NCBI GenBank assembly: GCA_050114795.1
Contig: JASFRS010000136.1
Location: 1 to 6,712 of the forward strand
DNA: 6,712 nucleotides
Direction of reading: 5' to 3'
Source of the DNA: JASFRS01 sp050114795
GTDB lineage: Bacteria > Pseudomonadota > Alphaproteobacteria > Sphingomonadales > CAKZYD01
In this document: positions 1-6,122 of the stretch, one piece after another
Layout: each line of letters begins with the position of its first letter
How positions within the stretch are numbered: position 1 is the first letter of the stretch
Made by a program: the position numbers and the translations under genes
The notes under the pieces: model-generated
The model's database searches: none
What the model was told of the DNA's origin: nothing
What the model saw: only the letters and a program-made list of their open reading frames with translations

Positions 1-2116
1 CGGTTCTGGCGTTTATCTCGCTAGTGACGTGGAAAATTCTTCGGTTGTTAACTCAGGTGCCATTCAAGCTTCAGGCTTGAGTGGAATAGGTGTTTGGATT
101 CAGGGTGACCAAAATACGTTGGTGAACGAGGCAGGCGCATCCATTACGGCCCTAGGTAACAATGGTGTTGGTGTTCTTCTGGATTCTGTTGAAGGCCAAG
201 TGAGCACCGTTGATAATTTCGGTATAATTGACGGGTTCCTCGCTGCCATCGGTGGCGCAACGGGGTCTGATTCCGTTTCCAACTATGGCGAGATTGGGAA
301 TAGCATCGTGCTTTTGGAAGGTGATGATGCTGTCCACAATTTCGGGTCAATCGACGGACATGTTCTTTTGGGTGAGGGAAATGACATTTTCACCTCAGGA
401 GTTGGTTCAACGGTCACAGGTGTTGTTGATGGTGGCAACGGTCAAGATGCGCTGCAATTGGACGTCAGCAGTGGCGAAGAATTTGTTGCGGATACTGCCT
501 TTTTCGATGGTTTCCTGAACTTTGAGAACTACACGAAGACGGGCGAGGGGACCTTGTCTTTCTCAGGCGAAGCACCTTTCAGCGAATTTACCGTTGATCA
601 AGGGCTTTTTAATGTGAACCAGGATTTTGCCGGAGATGTTTTTGTCGGCATTGAGGGAACATTGGGTGGATCCGGAACGATTCTTGGCAATGTCTTCAAC
701 TCCGGTATCATCAATGCCGGTAACAGCCCTGGGACTTTGACTGTTAATGGTGATGTAACCTTTGCGGCGGGGTCAACTTTTGAAGTTGAATTCAATGTAG
801 ATACGGCAGATTTGCTTCTAGTATCTGGCGTGACGACGATTGAAGATGATGCAACACTGCTTCTGACTCCGGATGGGGATAATGTCTTTGGCATCTTCAC
901 ACACGAAGTGCTGCGCTCAGACGGAGGCATTCTTGGCGATTTCACAACCGTTGCTGCACCAAATTTTGCGATTGTTGATACCTATTTTGAAGGCAACAGC
1001 CTGTTTGTTGACTTTATTACCCAATTGGGCGCAGGTGTTGCCCTTGGCCCGCAAAGCGGTATCGTCGCAGATTATCTCAACGGCCGTCTGGTTGCCGGAG
1101 CTGATGCGGCGACACTGGATGTGTTCACAAGCCTTGTTTCACTTGACCCGGCAACACAGTTAAATGCTGCTTTGGGTCAGTTGCATCCGGAAGCTTATGC
1201 GGGGACTTCAAGCTTGAGCGCGACGGCTTCATTAAGCGTTGTTGATGCGTTGCGTGATCAATTGGTTGTCGGTCGGGATGCGGAGAAGGGGCATATCGAC
1301 CTGTGGGCCTCCGGTCTGGGTGACTTCATTGACCAAGATGGCCAAAGTGGGACAGGTACGTCCGGCTTTGACATTGACAGCTATGGCATTGTTGCTGGTC
1401 TGTCTTACGGTCTGAGTGACAGCATCACTGTTGGTGCCTTGGTTGGTTATCAAAATCTGGAACAGGATTTTGACGGCTTAAACGTCGAAAGCGATGTGGA
1501 TAATGTGTTTGTCGGTGCTTATGCCACCGCCGGCATTTCCAAGTTTAATGTCGATGCGGCCTTCATCTACCATACGGCAGATGTTGATACGACACGGTCG
1601 ATTAGCGCGCTGAACGAGACAGCCTTTGGTGATTATGACCTCGACGCCTTCACCCTGTCTGGTCGTGTCGGTTATGAAGCCTTTGCCAATGATGGTTGGT
1701 TGATTGAGCCTTATGCTGGCCTGACCTATATAAACTCTGACCGCGATGATGTGCGCGAGGTTGGCGCAGATGGTGCTAACCTGTTTGTTGAAGGCGAAGA
1801 AACTGATTTCACCTTCCTTGACCTGGGAACCCGCATCGTGGGCCAGTGGGCCGAGGGTCGGGTTGAGCCTTATGTCGACCTGGCCTGGCGCTATGACCTG
1901 TCTGATGATGCCAATGGGGCAACGGCCCGTTTCATCAATGAAAGTGCGACATTCCGCGTTCAAGGTGCAGATGTGGAACGCAGCCGTGCCCATATTGGTG
2001 CTGGTCTGACAGGACATATTACAAGCAAGTTAAAAGCTTATGCGACTTATGGCGGGGATTTTGGCTCCGACATCTCAAGCCACAGCTTCCGCACTGGTGT
2101 GCGCTACAGCTTCTAA
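1..2116 (+). CDS. Autotransporter (type V secretion), C-terminal part, 5'-truncated by window edge
   Basis: The reading frame is open to the left edge (first whole codon at 2), so the true start and the signal peptide lie outside; the GTG at 29 is only an internal valine. Numbering from codon 2, 704 residues are visible. Residues 1 to about 130 are a low-complexity beta-helical passenger with repeated N-x-G-x-I rungs (NSGAI, NFGII, NYGEI, NFGSI). A later stretch (GTLGGSGTILG, then NAGNSPGTL) matches the autotransporter-associated beta-strand repeat. A linker with QLHPEAYAG resembles the segment preceding the barrel in this family. From about residue 431 (HIDLWASG) to the end is an autotransporter beta-domain of about 274 residues, ending in Tyr-Ser-Phe as outer-membrane barrels usually do. 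By family knowledge the barrel inserts in the outer membrane and exports the passenger. No cysteine is seen in this part. The passenger's ligand or activity cannot be told; an adhesin is plausible. The gene is followed by a strong terminator. Confidence 0.93.
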   Translation, partial: GSGVYLASDVENSSVVNSGAIQASGLSGIGVWIQGDQNTLVNEAGASITALGNNGVGVLLDSVEGQVSTVDNFGIIDGFLAAIGGATGSDSVSNYGEIGNSIVLLEGDDAVHNFGSIDGHVLLGEGNDIFTSGVGSTVTGVVDGGNGQDALQLDVSSGEEFVADTAFFDGFLNFENYTKTGEGTLSFSGEAPFSEFTVDQGLFNVNQDFAGDVFVGIEGTLGGSGTILGNVFNSGIINAGNSPGTLTVNGDVTFAAGSTFEVEFNVDTADLLLVSGVTTIEDDATLLLTPDGDNVFGIFTHEVLRSDGGILGDFTTVAAPNFAIVDTYFEGNSLFVDFITQLGAGVALGPQSGIVADYLNGRLVAGADAATLDVFTSLVSLDPATQLNAALGQLHPEAYAGTSSLSATASLSVVDALRDQLVVGRDAEKGHIDLWASGLGDFIDQDGQSGTGTSGFDIDSYGIVAGLSYGLSDSITVGALVGYQNLEQDFDGLNVESDVDNVFVGAYATAGISKFNVDAAFIYHTADVDTTRSISALNETAFGDYDLDAFTLSGRVGYEAFANDGWLIEPYAGLTYINSDRDDVREVGADGANLFVEGEETDFTFLDLGTRIVGQWAEGRVEPYVDLAWRYDLSDDANGATARFINESATFRVQGADVERSRAHIGAGLTGHITSKLKAYATYGGDFGSDISSHSFRTGVRYSF

Positions 2117-2144
2117 GTCAGAGCCACACGACAACCAAATACAG

Positions 2145-2175
2145 AAGGGGCGTCATCACGGCGCCCCTTTTTTTT
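2145..2175 (+). terminator. Rho-independent terminator of the autotransporter gene
   Basis: Arms AAGGGGCG (2145-2152) and CGCCCCTT (2162-2169) pair perfectly. The stem can extend inward by a T-G wobble and a C-G pair, leaving the loop ATCAC. Eight T's run from 2168 to 2175. It starts 28 nt after the autotransporter stop codon. It also lies 20 bp past the stop of the converging DUF2794 gene. Read in that direction the stem is followed only by TTCTGTATTT, so termination on the minus strand would be weaker. Confidence 0.93.
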
Positions 2176-2188
2176 GGAAGAAAGCGAC

Positions 2189-2554
2189 TCAGGCTTGTTT
2201 TTTGGCAAGTTTGATAAGCTTGGCTTCCAGAGTGGCTAAAACAGGTGCCAATTCGGCCCCCCTTTTCAATATGTGTCCAGAGGCGTTTATCAACCGAAAT
2301 GCGCCTTGCTTTCGTGCTAATGCGGGTTCTTTGATTATTCTATATTGTGGAACTTCCGTTGCCCTTTGATAGGCAGAGAAGCCCACCCAATCCCTTGATG
2401 CGTCTAGAGAATAATCCCGCCACTCCCCAATTGCCACGCCGCGCGCATAAACCTGCAATATTGCGTCCAATTCCGAGCGATTAAAAAAGACCGGCGCGCT
2501 GTGAGTGCGGCCGGTCTTGGAACCGTTCGACAATATGGGCACAACATTTGACAT
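2189..2554 (-). CDS. DUF2794 domain-containing protein
   Basis: This encodes 121 residues of unknown function. I recognise the family from the central block: FFNRSELDAIL, then GEWRDYSLD, the VPQYRI segment, the LARKQGAFRLI segment and GHILKRG, with a Lys-rich C-terminus. DUF2794 proteins are small, soluble and, as far as I know, confined largely to Alphaproteobacteria; no biochemical role is established to my knowledge. The start is set at ATG 2554-2552 because AAAGGGAG lies 8 nt upstream on the minus strand. A longer reading frame from TTG at 2617 lacks such support and its extension does not look like the family. No signal peptide or membrane segment is seen. The gene stands alone, convergent with the autotransporter and divergent from the GIN gene. 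Codons 13-24 contain a terminator-shaped hairpin with a T-run (annotated separately), which is odd for a coding sequence. Confidence 0.9.
   Translation of the reverse strand: MSNVVPILSNGSKTGRTHSAPVFFNRSELDAILQVYARGVAIGEWRDYSLDASRDWVGFSAYQRATEVPQYRIIKEPALARKQGAFRLINASGHILKRGAELAPVLATLEAKLIKLAKKQA
2483..2518 (-). terminator. Terminator-like hairpin inside the DUF2794 coding sequence (possible attenuator)
   Basis: Read on the minus strand, AAGACCGGC (2518-2510) pairs perfectly with GCCGGTCTT (2495-2487). An inner CGC/GCG pairing with one bulged C can extend the stem, leaving a loop of about 7 nt. The mRNA then continues with a T-run: TTTTTT over 2488-2483, two of which are in the stem. The shape is that of an intrinsic terminator, but it lies in codons 13-24, coding Lys-Thr-Gly-Arg through Pro-Val-Phe-Phe. 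During active translation the ribosome would disrupt it. Whether it terminates transcription is inference. Confidence 0.45.
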
Positions 2555-2588
2555 GGCACGCACTCCCTTTGCTTTTGTACGACTTAAT

Positions 2589-2617
2589 ATTGTCCGCATA
2601 ATCGATAGAGCGTGCAA
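2589..2617 (-). promoter_or_regulatory. Possible promoter for the DUF2794 gene
   Basis: On the minus strand, TTGCAC (2617-2612) is separated by 17 bp from GACAAT (2594-2589). The predicted transcription start would be near 2582, giving a leader of about 28 nt that contains the AAAGGGAG ribosome-binding site. Matches to a sigma-70-type consensus are moderate (3/6 and 4/6), so this is a candidate only. If real, it excludes translation from the TTG at 2617. Confidence 0.3.
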
Positions 2618-2663
2618 GTTTTGAGGCCGAAAAAAATTCGCCTATTGCGTTCTCATGGCATGA

Positions 2664-2680
2664 ATACTACGTTGTAGTAT
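2664..2680. promoter_or_regulatory. Perfect 17-bp palindrome upstream of the GIN gene, probable operator
   Basis: The sequence ATACTACGTTGTAGTAT has perfect 7-bp arms around the spacer GTT. It ends 8 bp before the AGGAG ribosome-binding site (2689-2693) and 21 bp before the GIN start codon. A weak promoter candidate, TTGCGT (2645-2650) with a 17-bp spacer to TACGTT (2668-2673), would place the -10 box inside the palindrome, so a bound repressor would block it. The TAC...GTA core recalls sites of the BlaI/MecI/CopY family, but those normally have four bases between TAC and GTA and here there are three. The cognate regulator is unknown. Confidence 0.55.
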
Positions 2681-2701
2681 GACATTTTAGGAGAGCCCGT
2701 G

Positions 2702-3334
2702 ATGAAGAAATTTTTACTAGCTGCGGCCTTAGGTGCAGTGTCGATCGCAAATCCGGCCAGCGCCGAAGAGAAGACCTATCAGCTTGATCAGATACATAGT
2801 GTGGATGCGGGGGGTGCATTTAACATTGTTATCGATTTTGGTAAGAAACAGTCGGTGACTGTCTCAGAAGAACAAGGCCGCTTTGATCATATCGACCTGG
2901 AAGTTGAAGACGGGACGTTGGATATCGATTTCCGCAAGAATTGGCGCGGTAATGGCGGTCCAGAATTTACGATAAATCTCGTTCTTACGTCTTTGAAAGA
3001 GCTGGATATTTCAGGAGCCAGCCGCGTGCTGGTTCGCAAGGCAAAATTGGATGACCTGGAGATTGATGCATCCGGCGCGTCTCAATTTGTGCTTTCTGGG
3101 ACATGTAATCATTTGGCTGCTGATGTTTCTGGTGCTGTAAAATTCGTTGCTGACGAGCTCCATTGTAAGTCCATTGAAATGGAGCTGTCGGGTGCGTCTG
3201 AAGCAAGCATATGGGCGGATGAAAAAGTCGATGTTGAAACATCTGGCGTTTCCAAAATTGCAGTGCACGGGGATGCAAAAAGTATTCATCATGAGAGTTC
3301 TGGTCTCTCGAATATGGTGCATGTGAAAGGGTAA
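2702..3334 (+). CDS. Secreted head-GIN domain (DUF2807) protein
   Basis: This encodes 210 residues. Start ATG 2702 is preferred, with AGGAG 8 nt upstream; the GTG at 2699 is only 5 nt from it and would add one Met. Residues 1-21 form a typical Sec signal peptide (KK, a hydrophobic core, then Ala-Ser-Ala) with predicted cleavage before Glu22. The mature protein has the DUF2807 pattern: GAFNIVIDFG, then an EDGTLDI segment, followed by six rungs of 18-20 residues. Each rung carries Ser-Gly, at Ser104, 124, 143, 163, 181 and 200, consistent with a beta-helical ladder running to the C-terminus. Two cysteines, Cys135 and Cys155, sit exactly 20 residues, or about one rung, apart. The Pfam title calls this a putative autotransporter adhesin head, yet there is no barrel, lipobox or transmembrane anchor here, so it is probably periplasmic or released. 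Its function is unknown. It stands alone between a palindrome and a terminator-like hairpin. Confidence 0.88.
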   Translation: MKKFLLAAALGAVSIANPASAEEKTYQLDQIHSVDAGGAFNIVIDFGKKQSVTVSEEQGRFDHIDLEVEDGTLDIDFRKNWRGNGGPEFTINLVLTSLKELDISGASRVLVRKAKLDDLEIDASGASQFVLSGTCNHLAADVSGAVKFVADELHCKSIEMELSGASEASIWADEKVDVETSGVSKIAVHGDAKSIHHESSGLSNMVHVKG

Positions 3335-3411
3335 GTTGCCCCCATTTAGCCTCATTTCGACCATAACCGCGCCAAATCATAGATGCAGAGTATTTATGTT
3401 GGCCTCGTACC

Positions 3412-3480
3412 CCCAGTCGTGCTTTTGGCAACCCTTGAATTTCAGCCCCCTCAAGTCAGCCAGGCACGACTGGGATTTTT
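3412..3480 (+). terminator. Long segmented hairpin with T-run, likely terminator of the GIN gene
   Basis: CCCAGTCGTGC (3412-3422) and GCACGACTGGG (3464-3474) are perfect 11-bp arms, followed by A and five T's (3476-3480). The 41-nt interior is itself symmetric: TGGC (3426-3429) pairs with GCCA (3459-3462), and CTTGA (3434-3438) with TCAAG (3451-3455), around a 12-nt apical loop. The whole forms one rod with two small internal loops, beginning 78 nt after the GIN stop codon. The T-run is on the plus strand only. It may be a plain terminator, or the 3' part of a small RNA. Confidence 0.65.
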
Positions 3481-3547
3481 CCCGTCTAAATTCTCTCGAC
3501 CTTCATGCAGAAACCGCATAACCTTCCTCTTTGAATTCGCTCTTTGT

Positions 3548-3561
3548 ATTCATTATTGAAT
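3548..3561. promoter_or_regulatory. Inverted repeat at the lysR start, possible autoregulatory site
   Basis: ATTCA (3548-3552), TTAT, TGAAT (3557-3561) form perfect 5-bp arms. A second TTGAAT copy lies at 3531-3536, exactly 25 bp before the TTGAAT at 3556-3561. LysR-type regulators often bind interrupted dyads near their own start and repress themselves. The dyad is short and AT-rich, so chance is possible. If it is an operator it overlaps the ATG at 3560, which favours translation from 3572. Confidence 0.25.
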
Positions 3562-3571
3562 GGATGGTGGA

Positions 3572-4486
3572 ATGCTGGATTGGACGGCTGTGCGGGATTT
3601 TCTTGCGGTAGCGGAGCAAGGGTCGCTATCTGCAGCCGCGCGTGAACTGCGGATTAGTCAGCCGACTTTGGGGCGACGCATTACCTCCTTAGAAGAGGAA
3701 CTGGGCGCAGAGTTGTTTGTGCGCGGGCCGCGTGGTCTGGACCTCACACCAACCGGTGAGGCCATATTGGAACGTGCTAAGGCGATGCGTGAAGAGGCTC
3801 TGTCTTTGGAACGCCTTGCAACGGGGAATGACCAGTCTTTGACAGGGCTTGTGCGGCTTAGTGTGACCGAGGCTATTGGTGTTGAGTGGCTGAGCGAGCA
3901 ACTGGCACCATTTCTGCGCCGTTTCCCGCAAATTACCATTGAAATGTCAATTGATAATGCGGCGGCTGATATCCTCCGTCGTCAGGCCGATATTGCAGTG
4001 CGCATGTTTGATCCTACAGAGCCGGACCTCATCGCGCGGAAATTAGGGGTTATGCGTTTTGGCCTTTACGCCAGTCGTGAATATCTCGCTACCCATGGTG
4101 TTCCAAAATCGGAGAAGGATCTTAAGGAGCATCGCTTTGTCCTTCCCGACGAACGCTTGCTGTCTGTGGTTCGTAAGGATTGGTTGGACACGCGACCCTA
4201 TGAAGAGCGAGCGGCTTATCGTTCCAACAGTGCGATTGCTATTAACACGGCGCTGATGGCGGGCTATGGCATTGGGCTGCAAAGTTCGCTGCTGGCCTGG
4301 CGATGCGAAAATCTTGTGCGGGTTCTCCCGCATGTCGAATATCCACCGCCCAGCATGTGGCTGGTTACACACAGCGATTTGCGCCGAAGTGCGCGGATCC
4401 GCGCCACTTATTCCTTCCTTCGTGAACTATTCGAGGAAAACCGGAAGTTGTTTGAAGAGCTTCCTATGGGTGAAATGGTTGTTTAA
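3572..4486 (+). CDS. LysR-family transcriptional regulator
   Basis: This encodes 304 residues, the usual LysR length. From Met (3572) the protein begins M-L-D-W, as many members do. The winged helix-turn-helix spans about residues 4-62, with the recognition helix around SQPTLGRRI (residues 29-37) and the wing region ending in LTPTGEAIL. After a linker helix, the LysR substrate-binding domain runs from about residue 89 (LTGLVRLSVTEA) to about 290, with typical DIAVRM and PDLIARKLG segments and an AGYGIGLQS segment. The start at 3572 has only a weak GGATGG upstream; the in-frame ATG at 3560, four codons earlier, has no ribosome-binding site and remains an alternative. LysR proteins bind DNA as tetramers and respond to a small ligand, here unknown. 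There is no divergent neighbour to suggest the target; the next gene, comM, is 45 bp downstream. It is not an obvious AmpR, as the N-terminal helix-turn-helix differs. Confidence 0.93.
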   Translation: MLDWTAVRDFLAVAEQGSLSAAARELRISQPTLGRRITSLEEELGAELFVRGPRGLDLTPTGEAILERAKAMREEALSLERLATGNDQSLTGLVRLSVTEAIGVEWLSEQLAPFLRRFPQITIEMSIDNAAADILRRQADIAVRMFDPTEPDLIARKLGVMRFGLYASREYLATHGVPKSEKDLKEHRFVLPDERLLSVVRKDWLDTRPYEERAAYRSNSAIAINTALMAGYGIGLQSSLLAWRCENLVRVLPHVEYPPPSMWLVTHSDLRRSARIRATYSFLRELFEENRKLFEELPMGEMVV

Positions 4487-4493
4487 TTCTTAA

Positions 4494-4528
4494 TCCCTCG
4501 CTAAATACTTGTATATGCATGCGAGGGA
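4494..4528 (+). promoter_or_regulatory. Inverted repeat burying the comM ribosome-binding site
   Basis: TCCCTCGC (4494-4501) and GCGAGGGA (4521-4528) are perfect 8-bp arms with a 19-nt AT-rich loop. The right arm contains the only ribosome-binding site of the downstream gene (GAGGGA, then ACA and ATG at 4532). In a transcript reading through from lysR this stem would hide the site. No T-run follows, so it is not a terminator. The loop also contains the small DNA palindrome ATACTTGTAT (4505-4514). A promoter candidate TTGTTT (4479-4484) with a 17-bp spacer to TAAATA (4502-4507) would start RNA inside the loop and remove the left arm; it is weak. Confidence 0.45.
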
Positions 4529-4531
4529 ACA

Positions 4532-6052
4532 ATGGTTGCACATATCTCAACGGTCGCCTTTTTAGGGTTGGAAGCACGTACAATTGATGTTCAGGTCCAA
4601 TTGGCACCGGGCATGCCGGCTTTCACCATTGTGGGCTTACCCGATAAAGCTGTGGCCGAAAGCCGGGAGCGAGTACGCTCAGCGCTTGGGGCTATTGGAC
4701 TCGCCTTGCCGCCAAAGCGCATAACCGTGAATATGGCGCCCGCGGATTTACCGAAAGAAGGCTCCCACTATGACCTGTCGATTGCGCTTGGCCTCATGGT
4801 TGCCATGGGCATTATTGAGGCAGAAGACTTGGCCGGGTTCTATGCCGTGGGAGAGCTTGGTCTGGACGGCGCGCTTCAATCTATTCCCGGCGTTTTATTG
4901 GCCGCGCTTCACGCGTCTTCGAATGAAATGGGCTTGATATGCCCCAAAACACAGGGTGGTGAAGCGGCTTGGGCGGGGCGTGTGGAGGTTTTGGCTGCGG
5001 GACATTTGCTTGAAATTTCCAATCACTTTAAAGGCAATCAGCTTTTAAAAACGCCTGAAGCACGTGTTGCTGATGCGATTTATGACGGTCCTGACCTTGG
5101 TGAAATCAAAGGTCAGGAAGCTGCGAAGAGAGCTTTGGAAATTGCGGCTGCCGGGGGTCATAATATGTTGATGAACGGTCCACCTGGTGCAGGAAAGTCC
5201 TTGCTCGCTGCGGCGTTGCCTCGTCTCATGCCTGAACTGGAACCGGATGAGGCATTGGAGGTTTCCATGATTGCTTCACTTGCCGGGCAGTTGGAAGATG
5301 GCAAAATTAAACGCATAAGACCATTTCGTGCGCCACATCATAGCGCCAGTATGGCCGCTCTTGTCGGTGGTGGGCAAAAGGCCCGGCCTGGAGAGGCATC
5401 CATGGCGCATTTGGGTGTCTTATTCTTGGATGAGTTGCCGGAATTTGGCCGTCAGGCCCTGGATGCGCTGCGGCAGCCGTTGGAAACAGGTAAGGTCATG
5501 GTTGCCCGTGCCAATGCTCATGTCAGCTATCCGGCGCGGGTTCAGCTTATTGCTGCGATGAATCCTTGCCGCTGCGGTTTCCTGTCCGACCCCGGAATGG
5601 CCTGTTCCAGAGCACCAAAATGTGCTGCGGATTATCAGGCGAAAATCTCCGGGCCTATGTTAGACCGTATTGATTTGCACATTGAGGTGCCCGCGCTTTC
5701 GGCCCTTGAACTTACATTGCCTAATCCAACGGAAACATCCGCAGACGTCGCCGCGCGGGTGGCAACAGCGCGGGAGCGTCAGCGTGACCGCTTCGCCACT
5801 TTGGGTGCGGAAAAACATGTGCGTACCAACGCCCAGGCGGATGGGAAAATTTTGGAAGCTATCGCAACCCCAAATGAGGCAGGGCGGAAATTATTAGCCG
5901 AAGCTGCGGATAAAATGCGGCTTACGGCGCGAGGTTTTCACAGGGTTTTACGGGTCGCCCGCACCATTGCGGACTTAAGCGGTGAAGATGATGTCGGCCG
6001 CTCTCATATTGCGGAGGCCTTGTCTTATAGACGCGCTGCACCTGTGAACTAA
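4532..6052 (+). CDS. comM: YifB/ComM-family Mg-chelatase-like AAA+ ATPase
   Basis: This encodes 506 residues, full length for the family (E. coli YifB is about the same). The ATG at 4532 follows GAGGGA. The N-terminal ChlI-type domain with an S5/Lon-protease-like fold covers about residues 1-125 (GLPDKAVAESRERVRSAL). The Mg-chelatase AAA+ core spans about 190-395: Walker A GPPGAGKS at 216-223, Walker B LFLDE at 297-301, the APHHSAS segment, and SGPMLDRID (373-381) with a likely arginine finger. Four cysteines, Cys346, Cys348, Cys358 and Cys364, sit in the NPCRCG region where the family has a Cys cluster that may bind metal. A C-terminal helical domain includes TARGFHRVLRVARTIADL. In naturally competent bacteria ComM is a hexameric helicase that drives branch migration during integration of incoming single-stranded DNA. 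The assignment to family is firm; whether this strain is transformable is unknown. An RBS-masking inverted repeat lies upstream, and ampG follows after 70 bp. Confidence 0.96.
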   Translation: MVAHISTVAFLGLEARTIDVQVQLAPGMPAFTIVGLPDKAVAESRERVRSALGAIGLALPPKRITVNMAPADLPKEGSHYDLSIALGLMVAMGIIEAEDLAGFYAVGELGLDGALQSIPGVLLAALHASSNEMGLICPKTQGGEAAWAGRVEVLAAGHLLEISNHFKGNQLLKTPEARVADAIYDGPDLGEIKGQEAAKRALEIAAAGGHNMLMNGPPGAGKSLLAAALPRLMPELEPDEALEVSMIASLAGQLEDGKIKRIRPFRAPHHSASMAALVGGGQKARPGEASMAHLGVLFLDELPEFGRQALDALRQPLETGKVMVARANAHVSYPARVQLIAAMNPCRCGFLSDPGMACSRAPKCAADYQAKISGPMLDRIDLHIEVPALSALELTLPNPTETSADVAARVATARERQRDRFATLGAEKHVRTNAQADGKILEAIATPNEAGRKLLAEAADKMRLTARGFHRVLRVARTIADLSGEDDVGRSHIAEALSYRRAAPVN

Positions 6053-6122
6053 ATTTTGCCTCGCTTCGGGCGCAATCAAAAGCTAGGCTCCTCTGAAATC
6101 AATATTATTCTAAGGTTTCAGC

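Noticed and set aside
598..945. 115-codon minus-strand frame within the passenger region
   Set aside because: It is Ser/Pro/Thr-rich, as expected from reading beta-repeat codons backwards, with no ribosome-binding site or family match.
1478..2017. 179-codon open frame on the minus strand opposite the autotransporter barrel
   Set aside because: It lies wholly within a convincing beta-domain on the other strand. Its product resembles no family I know, so it is an antisense shadow of codon bias.
2040..2369. 109-codon plus-strand frame across the autotransporter end
   Set aside because: It reads through the strong terminator at 2145-2175 and into the antisense of DUF2794, so it is a shadow.
2628..2640. 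CGAA-AAAAA-TTCG dyad with an A-tract in the divergent intergenic region
   Set aside because: The arms are only 4 bp and AT-rich, so chance occurrence is likely. It may be a bent A-tract but nothing more can be supported.
2985..3431. 148- and 117-codon minus-strand frames opposite the GIN gene
   Set aside because: They overlap a gene with a clear signal peptide and repeat pattern. Their products are rich in His, Gln and Arg with no recognisable domain.
3336..3521. 61-codon plus-strand frame between the GIN and lysR genes
   Set aside because: It starts at TTG without a ribosome-binding site and runs through the long hairpin, so it is not a credible gene.
3572..4486. LysR regulator as an AmpR partner of the downstream AmpG
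   Set aside because: The helix-turn-helix region does not resemble AmpR, no ampC beta-lactamase gene is present, and the gene is not divergent from a target. The shared neighbourhood alone is insufficient.
6056..6075. Possible terminator hairpin after comM (TTGC...GCAA)
   Set aside because: The pairing is short and interrupted, and no T-run follows, so it is not supported as a terminator.
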